This document shows, piece by piece, positions 1 through 24,979 of a DNA stretch of 64,000 nt. Source of the DNA: Ostrinia nubilalis (taxonomy: Eukaryota > Arthropoda > Insecta > Lepidoptera > Crambidae); the NCBI RefSeq assembly GCF_963855985.1, contig NC_087117.1:4661001-4725000 (forward strand), given 5' to 3'. The stretch's first letter is position 1; every line of letters begins with the position of its first letter. Below the pieces are notes generated by a model. The model worked only from the letters and a program-made list of their open reading frames with translations. It was not told the DNA's origin and made no database searches. A program made the translations under genes and the position numbers.

Positions 1-540
1 TATATTTCCAAAACTACATACCTAATATTTTTTTTTCGTATTTTTTACATGATTTTTACTCGTCCTAAATCCAAAATTTACGGTGTAAATCACAAATATT
101 AACCAAAACCGGCTTTGCCAAGTATAGGGTTAACAAAGTACCTATTTGGTTTCTGTACTATAGTATACCTAGCAACAGTCGTGCCCTATAATAATATCAC
201 TGAATACATAACTGGTAGAGGTAAGTTAAAGTAGCTATAGCTACAGTCGTATCCTATAATAAAATATCACTGATACAAATAACCGGTAAAGGTATGGGAA
301 GGTAAAATAGTTAACAAACTGGTATACATTGAAGATTTTCACTGGTCCAATGACTGGCTAGCAGTACATAAAAATTTTCAGCTGATCCATTGATTCAAAA
401 CTAGCTAACTACATAAGAATATCTTATTCACAGTAATTGCACTCCTAATCGACTATTTACGTGACCAATTCATAGACAATCCATGGCATATTCAACACAA
501 TATTCCTACTTTTTACAATCCAATAAAATTCCGATAATGT

Positions 541-725
541 AATCATCATCATCATCATCATTTCAGCCATAGGACGTCCACTGCTGAACATAGACCTCCC
601 CCAATAACTTTCACATCGCACGGTTGGTAGCGGCCTGCATCCTGCGCCTTCCTGTGCTACCTTTATCAGGTCGTCAGTCCACCTTGTGGGTGGACGTCCA
701 ACGCTGCGTTTTCCGGTACGTGGCC
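541..725 (-). mobile_element. RTE-type LINE 3' end with (CAT)n tail
   Basis: Begins with a CAT run and then the reverse complement of the tail seen all over the window (GGAGGCCTATGTTCAGCAG, GTGGACGTCC, TGGCTGAAATGATG). The rest of 1-1038, downstream of gene A, is AT-rich and shows no exon or clear poly(A) signal. Confidence 0.7.
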
Positions 726-1038
726 TCCACGTTATTCTATAGTTCTATCGTTGTTCTACGAGGACATTGTAATAAATATGAATAATCCATTACAGAAACT
801 CTATTGTATTCGATCGTTTTTGGCTTATTGGATTGTATTCTGTCACCGTAAAATTGTGAATTCCGTCAGATTACAATCTGACGTCTTTAGATTACTTACA
901 AATCACCTAACCTATCTCATGCGTTATATTATAAACTAACGGAGTTCACAATTTCACGTTGACATTATCCATGAATTTGGCGCGTGTAAAAGTCTTTTCC
1001 ATATGGCTTTTTTAATCTACCATCTAAACAGTCCCTAA

Positions 1039-14757
<13,719 letters not shown>

Positions 14758-15243
14758 TGTCACTAATTTTAACTAAACATTCACTCAAGGTCACTAAAAT
14801 ATTAAACTAAAAACTAACTACGATATGCACATCTCGGTCAATCTAAAACTAATTTTGTTGTGTTTATAAAATTGTTTTTATCAATACAGACGCGGGCGTA
14901 TCGGAAAACCCGGGTCGAATGACTGGGTTGCCAGGTAGGTGGTGGAGTTTTCCTCAATTAACAACACAATGTTGGAAGCGTAAAGTTGTTTTTAATTGAG
15001 TGTCGAATTTGCGGTCTGAGGTTAATCTTTTTTGTGATAACTTTTAATATCTAACTTTGATTGACGTAGTTATTTGTGACTGCAGGGAAGTCGAACCTTA
15101 ACTTCGAACTCCTATGTTCTAATTAATTTAGTTGCAGGTCCAATGACAGTTTAACTTTCCGTCGGGACAAACTTGATCTTCACTGGTTGGGTAGCGGTGG
15201 TTTGTATTAATTCTGTCTGTATTCGTTTGACTTGATTGTAATA

Positions 15244-15346
15244 AAGCCTGGTCTGTGAGCACGTAGAATATTGTCCAATGACCCCACGCTACCCATCCTT
15301 ACCGCTCGCAAAATTATACGTGCTCAAAGACCAGACTATAGACAAC
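15244..15346. mobile_element. Truncated MITE, CAAGCTACCCATCC family
   Basis: One arm with ATTGTCCAATGACCCCACGC and a short remnant of the other (ATACGTGCTCAAAGACCAG). It lies just upstream of gene A. Confidence 0.65.
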
Positions 15347-15429
15347 GAAGCCTGTAGGTAGGCGATAGTGGGTTCGATTTCTTAAAGAAGCTGTGATGAG
15401 CTCGAGCATTATAATTAGAATTATAATAG

Positions 15430-16460
15430 ACTTTATTATCCAACAACGAGGAAGCTCTTGGCCTACGTCTCACTCACCTGATGGAAAGTGATGATCATGC
15501 CGAAGGTGGAAGCGAGCTTCATATGGAATCACTAACCACAGAGCAAACTGGCCTTACCTCCAACTGCCGGAACACAACCAATGCTGTTTGCACTCTTTTT
15601 TATGGTGACAGACTTAGGTAAGATTGGTACCTAGCTACTTTAGTGATTATGTATGACACTAGCTGATATTCGACATAGTACAAATTCTGCTTAGTTTTAA
15701 CCGGGTAACTGGTGTGACTGTTGAAAAAAAAGTCTCAATTTTTTTTAAGTTTTCCCCAAAAAGTAGTAAATCCTTGGCAACCAGGCAACACCGAGGTAAA
15801 GGCCTCAGACGGGTTATTTGAGGTTACGTACGAGTTATATACCTACTGCTATACTACGTAAATAGCGCACTATGTTTATGTCAAGTATATCCGGATTTCT
15901 AAGGAATTTGGTAAAAACCATTAATACATTTATTGTACTTACTTACTTTTCCACTTTGCATTCCTTATTTATTTCCGTCCTTATTTTGATACGTTAATTA
16001 GCTATTTAGTTATTTTCACATGGATTAGTGGTTAATGTTGGAATTTGGCTATGAAGGTCCCGGGTTCGATTTCCAGGTAGGACACAATTTAAAGAACTTA
16101 AGAGACACTCTTCGTCGTACTGGGTTCGATTCCAAGATGAAAATCACAATTATAATTATTTCTAATAAAAGAATGCTGTTAACATTGTTGTTATGAAGAC
16201 AGACTTAGGTAAGATGGTGGTAGCCAAGCAGATAATTTTGCCTCCACTGGGAATCGAACCCGGGATCTCTGGATTTGAAACAAGTGATCCGCACGCGTGT
16301 CGAAATCCGCATCACAGGAAAAAGCGAGCGTATCTTCACCTTAAATGTGCCTTAAAGGCCGGCAACGCACCTGTAACGCCCCTGGGACTACGGGTGTCTA
16401 TAAGCGACGGTAATCACTTACCATCAGGTGATCCGTCTGCTAGTTTGCCTCCTGTCACAT
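15430..16460 (-). mobile_element. tRNA-SINE pieces and LINE tail
   Basis: Minus-strand SINE tail at 15430-15625 (CAACGAGGAAGCTCTTGGCC, AACTGCCGGAACACAAC), SINE head at 16195-16300 (GGGAATCGAACCCGGGATCT) and a separate tail at 16340-16460 (GCCGGCAACGCACCTGTAAC, ATCAGGTGATCCGTCTGC), the last also at 58200-58310 and 38545-38620. Between them nothing recognised; 16470-17000 holds only a weak RTE tail near 16690. Confidence 0.6.
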
Positions 16461-16999
16461 AAAAAAGGCGCTGTGAAGAATCTCTGGTCCAGTTAAGGTC
16501 ATTAACCGTATAGTTAAGCAGGTAGGTAGTAGGTACTGGGGAATACCCAGCGGCAATCAGTCATGAAGTAAACCGTAACTTTTATAATCACTTCGTCATA
16601 GGCTATTGAGAAAGAAAGCAAATTACGTTTATTTGGTATGTCTAGAAATATTCTAATCGTAAAAATTATAAAATGAATATGTAGTGTGGGTAGGTACTCG
16701 ATGGACTGACGACCTAAAGGTTACGGAAATAGATTTAAACGGAAAGCGCCTGGACCCGGGCAGTGCAGGACTAGTCGTAGGAAATCCTCAAAGACAAAGA
16801 TTTTTTTCTTTTTCAAAGTTGGTACCTCTACTGTATCATTATTTAAAAGCAAGGAACTACGCCAATAGCTAGTGTTTATTTCTGCTTAGGTATAAAAAGT
16901 GTATTAATTTATATAACCCTTTATAGTAAACAAATCCTTTCACTATGATTTACACATAATTTTATTGCATTAAAGATTTGCAATTATATTCACAGGTAG

Positions 17000-19900
17000 G
17001 GTTCTATATTGGCTCACATAAAATTCTAAATCCTATTCTTTGTCTTACTACCGATTTGTGTTCATAATAATCTCTCTTCATAATTTTATTTTTCATACTT
17101 TTTTTATTCATACATTTTTATTACTACCATCGGAGCTCATAACAGTTAGTGATCATATTTTTTTTATCAATACTGTTACTACCAAGAACCATTTAAAATA
17201 CATAATTTTTATTTTCAGATCTTTTTTCTTCATAACATTCATTGATCATATTGTTTTAATTAATAATGTTGTTACTAAGAACATACTTCAACTCATAATG
17301 TTGTTGTTCAGAATAATTTACTTTATAACAGACATACTCGTATCTTTAAAAAAATCATATATAATTTAATAGAGTAGATAAGCATGCAGAGCATGCAGCA
17401 TGAAAGCAAGCATGCAGCATGCATTGGTATCTCCTCGTCTCCGGCGCTGCGGGATGTGCAGCCCTTCCGCCCTTGCGTAACGAGGCTCAGGCACCCACGC
17501 TTGCTTCCGCAGCTTCGGCTTTTTGGATCGCCATCGGCGCCTTCGGCGCCTCGGCGACCAGCCTCAGCCGCTCCAGCTCACCCGGGCGCCCGAGCCTCGT
17601 TACAGCGGGCGAGGGCTGCCCTCCCTCCGCGCCTCCGGCTTTTAAATTACACTCTAGGGGTAGGGCAGACAAGACTACGTGGAGTCGGTTTTGCAGCGAT
17701 TCGTTTCTGTCACGTTAGTTTTGTGGCACAAAATATTGCCTGTTTTGGACCATTTCAAATTAATTTAATGTTAAAATACGGTTTAATACGAATATAAACA
17801 TCATGATTTTCAATAATATGGATAAATACACTTATGAGTAATAAATTTATGAAAACAAATATTAGGATACATCACATTTATGAATATTATAGTTATTTAT
17901 TCGAATGATTATGAGTTTCGATCATTAGTATAGAAAAATATATGAAAACAAATATTAGTAAAAACTAAGTGTATGATTAGTGATATTATGAATATCAATA
18001 ATTATGTTTTTAAATATGTTAATCTTAAATTAGAAATAAAATTAGCATAATAAAATAAAACTACGTAATAAATTAAAAATATACTTAATTTAATAATATA
18101 AAACTTAACAATAACTCTTAATACTAATTTACTTAAAACTAAACTTAATGCTACAAGAGAATTAAATTAACTAATATAATGAACCCTAAATTTAATCTCA
18201 CACATAATTGGTTTTTAAATCTGCGCGGAGCGCACACGCATCCCTAAGGTGGGAGTGCCTAACCCGCGCGACGAGCCGATGGGTTCCGACAACAGCCGAT
18301 CACACGAACTGGCAGTCGCTCGGTTTTCTCCGCGCCAGACCGCAATTTGCTATACTACGCAACACCTGTGCCGTTCTCCTAAGCGAAACCGTTACGTACG
18401 CGCACTCCGCGTCTCGTTTAAATACGTTGGAAGTTAAACACTATAATCTATATAACTTTTGGATCCCGCTAGGGTGAGTTCTTATTACCATGCTTATTTG
18501 TAGTGTTTTTATAGTTTTTAGTGCTGCCTAACCGAAACCTGCTTCGCGTAAATTGTAATAGTTGTGAGGTATTGGACGTGGCCTAGGGCTCGCCAAGGCA
18601 GATGTCAAGTCAAGCTCGCTAACGCTTGTCTTACGGATTCCAGGATCAGAGCTACCTGATTGACCCCAACCGTTACCAGTTCAGAAGACTGAAGACCTAC
18701 GGGAAGTAACGTGTTACCTACCTACCCCTGCTGTCAAGAACTACCCTCAGACACTACCCGACATAGTATCTCTGCTGTGACCCTCGGAAGCTTCGCGGAT
18801 CATCCTCAGGCCAGTGTCCTCCCTCACATTAGACTATCTCTCGGTCAGCTATGTGCCAGGAATAAGACAGAATAAACATCTTGTAATCTTATACACTCTT
18901 TTTACTCACGACCTACTTCTGTGATAGTGACTGGCTAGCCGGTTGTCACAGTGGCTACCCACAGGTAGCGCATTTTCTTACATAACTTTTCAATTCCTAT
19001 CATTGGAGGTCCGAAAATATTTCTCATACAATTTGATACCATAATGATCATTCTTCATAAAAAATTTAAAACCTACATATTTAAAAACATAATCATTGAT
19101 ATTCATAATATCACTAATCATACACTTAGTTTTTACTAATATTTGTTTTCATATATTTTTCTATACTAATGATCGAAACTCATAATCATTCGAATAAATA
19201 ACTATAACATTCATAAATGTGATGTATCCTAATATTTGTTTTCATAAATTTATTACTCATAAGTGTATTTATCCATATTATGGAAATCATGGTGTCTATA
19301 TTCGTATTAAATCGTATTTTCCAAAACAGGCAATATTTTGTGCCACAATACTAACGTGACAGAAACGAATCGCTGCAAAACCGACTCCACGTAGTCTTGT
19401 CTGCCCTACCCCTAGAGTGTAATTTAAAAGCCGGAGGCGCGGAGGGAGGGCAGCCCTCGCCCGCTGTAACGAGGCTCAGGCGCCCGGGTGAGCTGGAGCG
19501 GCTGAGGCTGGTCGCCGAGGCGCCGAAGGCGCCGATGGCGATCCAAAAAGCCGAAGCTGCGGAAGCAAGCGTGGGTGCCTGAGCCTCGTTACGCAAGGGC
19601 GGAAGGGCTGCACATCCCGCAGCGCCGGAGACGAGGAGATACCAATGCATGCTGCATGCTTGCTTTCATGCTGCATGCTCTGCATGCTTATTTACTTAAT
19701 TAAATTATATATGATTTTTTTAAAGATACGAGTATGTCTGTTATAAAGTAAATTATTCTGAACAACAACATTATGAGTTGAAGTATGTTCTTAGCAACAA
19801 CATTATTAATTAAAACAATATGATCAATGAATGTTATGAAGAAAAAAGATCTGAAAATAAAAATTATGTATTTTAAATGGTTCTTGGCAGTAACAGTATT

Positions 19901-20069
19901 GTTAAAAAAATTATGATTACTGACTGTTATGAGCTCCGTTGGTAGTAATAAAAATGTATGAATAAAAAAAGTATGAAAAATAAAATTATGAAGAGAAATT
20001 ATTATGAACACAAATCGGTAGTAAGACAAAGAATAGGATTTAGAATTTTATGTGAGCCAATATAGAACC
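17000..20069. mobile_element. 3.07-kb palindromic (foldback-like) element
   Basis: Arms of about 1.03 kb run from GGTTCTATATTGGCTCAC at 17000 to its complement ending at 20069 and differ at only scattered bases. Each arm holds a GC-rich block (17380-17730; 19350-19690) inside AT-rich DNA. The roughly 1-kb loop (18030-19070) is unique. ATATTCACA flanks both sides (left copy 5 bp away), a possible 9-bp target duplication. Long arms and such a duplication would fit a Mutator-like or foldback element; no transposase seen. Confidence 0.75.
18190..18960 (+). other. Loop of the palindrome, possible solo LTR
   Basis: GC-rich promoter-like start, TTTAAATA box, AATAAACATC, and the end TGTCACA followed by GTGGCTACCCACAGG, which resembles an LTR end beside a primer-binding site. 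The left LTR border could not be fixed. Confidence 0.3.
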
Positions 20070-20149
20070 ATATTCACATCTAATATAAAGTGAACTGACA
20101 GAACAAATACGGCAACTTTTGCCATAAATGAGAAATTGCTAAGGATATT

Positions 20150-20400
20150 GTTGTAGTGGAGCGACTTTCAACAAGAGACTGGGAAGAAAGTTAGAAGGGG
20201 GATTTAGGGAAAATTTAAGGATTTTGTAGATGAGTGAGGGGGCAGGAGACTTCGTACCAGAAGTTTCAGGTGAAGGGGCATGAGGGGGTTGAAAAGGGGG
20301 CTGGAGAGGTAAGGGTGGTGAAGCGACTTCCAAAGGGAGATTGAGAAGAAAGTTAGATGGGGGAAGGTGATGGGAGGGTGGGGTTGCAAAACACAAAACA
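20150..20400. repeat. Purine-rich tract with internal repeat
   Basis: Strongly purine-biased plus strand. GGGAAGAAAGTTAGAAGGGG at 20180 recurs as GAGAAGAAAGTTAGATGGGG at 20344, so it is a degenerate tandem unit of about 160 bp. Confidence 0.55.
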
Positions 20401-20476
20401 CAGGGGTTTTACATTCAGGAACTTGTCACTCAATATAAGAAGGTTGAGGCAAGTCATTTATTCCCAAGAAAACCTT

Positions 20477-21636
20477 GATTTCGAAATTCGGCACTAAAGA
20501 AGACTACGTGACACGGTCCATATTCAAAAGAAACCCTCTAAAGTAAACAATCGCGCATCTGTAAATTGCGACTCTCCAAAAACAGCATTTTCAATCCAAG
20601 ATGGCGGCGCGGCAATATTTTTGGCAACTGTCAAAATTGGAGCACGAAAACCCTCAGTGTGATAAATCTCAATCAATCTCTGTGTAAAATAATCTTTAAA
20701 TAATTTATTAGCAATGAAAATGTCAGGCAAATGGTGTAATAAAGTGTTTTATTCCCAAGAAAACCCGCTCAATCTGAATCGGTTGTAGAAAGCGGATTCG
20801 AACACTTTCCTCCCTTTGACCGGGCCACCAGCGCCCGCGACCACCACGAGAGGCATGAGGTGGTCAGCGTGGCTCTCGGGGTGCGCTCGCAAACCACCTG
20901 GAGCACTCGCACAGGATACCAACCCTTCCCTGGACTGCTCGTCGTAATAGTCCTGAATTATGAGACTCAGTGAACCCAGTCCCCATGGAAAAGTTGCAAA
21001 GTGTGTTTTAACTCCGAATTCACTACATGGAACGAAGAAACTAACATACAGAAAAACGCCAGAGTGAAGCGATTTTGAAATTCGGCTCTAAAGGTAGCCT
21101 TTCGATCTAAGCGTCACAGACGCAGCGTCTTTAGCTTTGGTCTTGTGCCACCAACGCCGCGTCACTAACTCGCTTCGAAAGGCTACCTTAAAGAAAACTA
21201 CGTGACACTGGTGACACTGTCTATATTGAAAATCGCGCATCTGTAAATTGCGACTCTCCAAAAACAGCATTTTCAATCTAAGATGGCGACGTGGCAATAT
21301 TTTTGCCAACTGTCAAAATTGGAGCACGAAAACCCTCAGTGTAATAAATCTCAATCAATCTCTCTGTGTAAAACATTCTTTAATGAATATTAGCAATGAA
21401 ATGTCAGGCAAATGGTGTAATAAAGTGTTTTATTCCCAAGAAAACCCGCTCAATCTGAATCGGTTGTAGAAAGCGGATTCGAACACTTTCCTCCCTTTGA
21501 CCGGGCCGCCAGCACCCGCGACCACCACGAGAGGCATGAGGTGGTCAGCGTGGCTCTCGGGGTGCGCTAGCAAACCACCTGGAGCAGTCTTCCAGGATAT
21601 TAACCCTTCCCGGGTCTGCTCGTCACCTGTGCAAAC
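20477..21636. repeat. Tandem duplication of the DODA 3' end
   Basis: The unit from GAAATTCGGC through the last coding exon occurs at about 20477-20945 and 21070-21628. Copy two carries a short inverted-repeat insertion (GGTAGCCTTTCG ... CGAAAGGCTACC, about 21097-21187). A stub matching the unit end, TTATTCCCAAGAAAACC, at 20458 suggests an older third copy. Confidence 0.8.
20749..20952 (-). CDS. Duplicated last exon of the DODA-like gene (candidate alternative 3' exon)
   Basis: Near-identical copy of exon 21430-21636 about 680 bp further downstream. It keeps an AG acceptor (TAATTCAG), phase 0, 68 codons without a stop before the same TAA, and the metal-site block HPESHADHLMPL. Its start differs: DYYDEQSREGLVSCASAPG in place of VCTGDEQTREGLISWKTAPG. 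The polypyrimidine tract is weak. It could be a mutually exclusive last exon or a silent segmental duplicate. Confidence 0.55.
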   Translation of the reverse strand, partial: DYYDEQSREGLVSCASAPGGLRAHPESHADHLMPLVVVAGAGGPVKGRKVFESAFYNRFRLSGFSWE

Positions 21637-22753
21637 CTGGAACAGAAACAATCTATTTAAATAGAAGTTAAAGGTCACTTACTGAAATCTCAGAAACTAC
21701 AAGTGCTAGGAGTCTCAAATTTTGCATGGGGGTTCCTTTTAAAACGTAGGTGCTCACTAAGATGGGATTGTGCAAAATTCAATCCCTAAGGGGGTAAAAC
21801 GGGGTCAACGTGTACGAAGTTATGGGCGGCCGCTAGTATTAACAGTCGCTTTGCATTGGAGAGAAGTCGAATCTTACTTCGAACTCCTCCTATGTTCTGC
21901 TGATTAATTTCGTTGCGGGTCCAATGATAGATAACTTTCCCACAGGACAAACTTGACCTTCACTGGTTGGGTTTTTATCGACCACAAAATAAAGACTTCA
22001 CTTTTCTTATGCTCCGATTGCAACCGTCACAAAGTTTATAAATACTTCTGTAAATATTATTATCTTATCAAATAGGTAGTTACCACAATAATTATACACA
22101 ATGATGATAAGGATAATATGATGCAAAAAGTAACAAACCTTATTTAGAAAGTCATCGAATTCCTGATTCTCTATTTCCAACTCCTCTGCCGTATCAACTT
22201 CTCTAAACCTCTTCATATTATGATAAGATAAACCTGAACCAAAAATGGCGACTCCATCTTTACGAAACTGTCCCAATATTTTTCCATATTCGTAATGCTG
22301 CTTCGCGTCCTGGTTTTTCAATATAGACACTTGTACTATTGGTATATCAGCCTCAGGACGAACCAGCATCATAGGAACAAAAACTCCGTGGTCCCAACCT
22401 CTTTTGTCATCCAGCCTGCAGTCTATGCCTTCTTTTGACAGCGCGTCAAAAATTTTTCGCGCCAAAACCGGGTCGCCGCGTCCGCCATATTTGTATTTGT
22501 ACGTCTCAGGCGGGAAGTTGTAGTAGTCAAACAACAAATCTGGGTTTTCTCCGGACGATATTGACACGATATCTTCTTCCCAATGGGCCGTTACTACAAT
22601 TATTGCTTTCAGTAGGTTTAAATTCACGTAATTTTTGACTTCACGTAAAGATTTCGCGATGTCTAGGTTATTTTTTTCGCCCATAACTGGGTAGGGCCCG
22701 CCACCATGATTTAAAAATACTGAAGGCGCGAGATACGAGGAATCGTTCGCCAT
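21430..22753 (-). CDS. LigB-family extradiol aromatic dioxygenase, DODA-like
   Basis: Two exons, 22139-22753 (615 nt) and 21430-21636 (207 nt), give 273 aa, the usual size for the family. Donor AATAAG|GTTTGT, acceptor GTTCCAG; both exons are phase 0. Family motifs in order: VFLNHGGGPYPVMG near the N-terminus; VTAHWEEDIVS; the WDHGVFVPMML block; FGSGLSYHN; and HPESHADHLMPLVVVAGAGG near the C-terminus. The His residues in the first two and last blocks are the expected metal ligands. Known members open catechol rings, such as 4,5-DOPA dioxygenase of betalain and muscaflavin synthesis; the insect substrate is not established by sequence. No signal peptide, so probably cytosolic. Without splicing, exon 1 would read on for 43 unrelated residues into a stop. 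Confidence 0.85.
21700..21835 (+). mobile_element. Helitron 3' end fragment
   Basis: CCTAAGGGGGTAAAACGGGG and the terminus GGGCGGCCGCTAG followed by T. Related 3' ends: 44277-44475 (minus) and 56385-56521 (plus). Confidence 0.65.
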
Positions 22754-23009
22754 TGCTGGCTGTTCACAACTGCTGTATTTTGATAACGAGTTATTATCAC
22801 TTTAATACCTAAATGAGTCTGTTAAACGAGTCAACATTTACACAGCTTAGTGCGGTTCAAAGAACATCGATACACAAATAACTACAAGATAAATAAAGTA
22901 ACGGGGGCAACGGGGCGATGTTAGATACATAGGTACTTTGTTTTTTTTAATTGTATTATTAATAAAGCTTACTTTACTTACTTTACCTATTTTTTTTTTT
23001 TTTTTAAAA

Positions 23010-23135
23010 AAGATTATTACCAATTTGTATTGCCCAAATTACTAATAGTCCCATTAGCCCCTCGTGGTAAGCTAAATAAGCTTGTGTTACGAGTGGGCTC
23101 ACCACAATAGTCGAGCGGCGGTGGGATATTGTTAT
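23010..23135 (+). repeat. SINE/LINE-like repeat, copy 1
   Basis: TTGTATTGCCCAAATTACTA, GTAAGCTAAATAAGCTTG and GGGCTCACCACAATAGTCG, shared with copy 2 at 40985-41110. The adjoining stretch between DODA and 23010 shows no exon. Confidence 0.65.
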
Positions 23136-23644
23136 TCGTTTTGATAAAAAAATACTTTAGAAAAATAAAGATTATTTACAAACATTACTATGACGTCTCA
23201 CAGTGCGCGTGGACGCACAGGGTGACACACAAACCAATCTTAGAGCTCTATTCAACGCTGTGCGTTCGATTGCTGCTTCACTTAAGCAAGCATCGTTTGT
23301 GAGTACGGGCGTTAGTTTCTCTGCTTGATTTGTGATTGACTGGTAGAGAATGCCACCCATTAAGCTCGCCACTGTATGTCACTTTTATGTGAAAAAGTTT
23401 AAATAAATACCTAAATATCGATATACATATTCTCGATATTTCACCATCCCAAGAGTCACGTTGCACTCTGATAAAATATTGTTTTTCCTTTTACAGTTTG
23501 TAACCGTCATAATTAGTTGACAGTAATTAAGTAATTAAATATGTAAACAATATTTTAAAGACCATAATGTCCAAAATTAATTAAAAATACAGGGTGTTGA
23601 TTTCAATCCTCGCCATATTTATTTAGGTGATCTATTATGACTTA

Positions 23645-23825
23645 CTAGCTTTCCGCCCGCGGCTTCGCCCGCGTGGAATTTTGTCTGTCACAGAAAAACT
23701 TTATCGCGCGCGTCCCTGTTTCAAAAACCGGGATAAAAACTATCCTATGTTCTTTCCCGGGACTCAAACTATCTCTATGCCAAATTTCATCAAAATCGGT
23801 TGCGAGGTTTAAGCGGGAAAGCGTA

Positions 23826-23862
<37 letters not shown>

Positions 23863-23893
23863 GTTACTTTCGCATTTATAATATTAGTTGGGA
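23645..23893 (-). mobile_element. Non-autonomous Helitron
   Basis: On the minus strand it begins TCCCAACTAATATTATAA, contains a (GTCT)n run, and ends with a GC hairpin and GGAAAGCTAG. No target duplication, as expected for Helitrons. Confidence 0.8.
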
Positions 23894-23984
23894 TAATATA
23901 GTTGGGAGTTGGGATTAAAGGTATTGTCAAAAAAAAAAAACAAATACAAACGAAAGTAGAATTTTTTGCCGTGGAATACTGAAG

Positions 23985-24240
23985 TTCTTTGGTCACGTCT
24001 CTAGAAATGAGAACTCGATGGAGAGACTGGTAGTTCAGGGCCAGGTGGAAGGCAGGAGAGCACGCGGTCGATCGCCAACCCGCCGGATAGACGCCATCAC
24101 AAAGGCCATTGAGTCCACCATGGTCCAGTGTACTCGCGACGCCTCTAACCGTCAGAAATGGAAGCACATCGCCAGGAGAGCTACCCTCGGAGATGACATC
24201 ACCCCACCATGTAGTTCGTCAGCGCAACCACGACCACTCT
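23985..24240 (+). mobile_element. LINE reverse-transcriptase C-terminal fragment
   Basis: The open frame encodes FFGHVSRNENSMERLVVQGQ and GRSPTRRIDAI, typical of LINE RT ends. A shorter relative at 25610-25770 encodes FFGHVSPSIERLVVQGKVEG. Confidence 0.75.
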
Positions 24241-24311
24241 GACAAGAGTGCCCGATTAAGAAGATAAGCCTCATAAACAACTCCTTAAATATGGCGAGGA
24301 TTGAAATCAAC

Positions 24312-24584
24312 ACCCTGTATACAGGGTGTTAGGTAAAAGGGTATATGAGCCGACACTAGCCCATGTTAACATGGTCATATAAATGGTATGGTGAAGTCAG
24401 AAAATTGATATCTTCATTTTAATTATTTTAATTTTCGTACAAATCGGGTTTTATAAAATTTATTTTGTATAAAAATTTAAAAAAATAAAATGATGATATC
24501 AAATTTCTGACTTCACCATACCATTTATATGACCATGTTAACATGGGCTAGTGTCGGCTCATATACCATTTACCTAACACTCTG
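24312..24584. mobile_element. 273-bp MITE, CAGGGTGTTAGGTAAA ends
   Basis: Near-perfect inverted repeat: CAGGGTGTTAGGTAAA ... TTTACCTAACACTCTG, with arms of about 110 bp including CATGTTAACATGGGCTAGTG. Flanked by TA and directly abutting the element ending at 24307. Confidence 0.88.
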
Positions 24585-24654
24585 TATAATACGTATTTTT
24601 GCCTTTAGCATAGAAAAAACAAAGTACTCTGCCTCTGGGGCGGAAAAGTCTACG

Positions 24655-24800
24655 AAGACGAAGCGTGGGCAGGACTCCCACTAGGTGGACCGACGATCTG
24701 GTGAAGGTCGCGGGAGGTGCCTTGATGCGGGCGGCGCAGGACCGGTCGTTATGGAAATCCTTGGGGGTGGCCTTTGTCCAGCAGTGGGCGTCATATTCTG
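24655..24800 (+). mobile_element. RTE-type LINE tail
   Basis: ACTAGGTGGACCGACGATCT, GCGGGCGGCGCAGGACCGG and CCTTTGTCCAGCAGTGGGCG. Confidence 0.7.
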
Positions 24801-24979
24801 GCTTTTTTAAACGAAAGGTCGCCGTAAAATTGTGGATGCCGTCAGATTATAATCTGACTTAGTTAGAATACAACTTTAACCTGCACTGTTAGTTTCAAAC
24901 TCACGCGTTATTAATAAACTGAGTATTTCACGGTGACAGAATACCTACAATATTTATGTAAACAAGAATTTTTAAGTAA

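Larger units (their letters stand above)
23590..24307. mobile_element. TA-flanked DNA transposon with CAGGGTGTTGATTTC ends
   Basis: Inverted ends CAGGGTGTTGATTTCAATCC ... GGATTGAAATCAACACCCTG, flanked by TA. It carries a Helitron (23645-23893) and a LINE fragment (23985-24240). Confidence 0.82.

Noticed and set aside
17384..17797. Open frames of 99-137 codons in the GC-rich arm, repeated in inverted form at 19351-19685
   Set aside because: They overlap in several frames and both strands, follow GC content, and belong to the palindrome; no known domain.
22007..22753. DODA-like gene as a single 248-aa exon
   Set aside because: The last 43 residues are unlike the family, while splicing at 22139 to 21636 restores the conserved HPESHADHLMPL end.
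23172..23466. Small minus-strand frames near 23200-23460
   Set aside because: They come from the CGTATTCACAAACG MITE and flanking AT-rich sequence.
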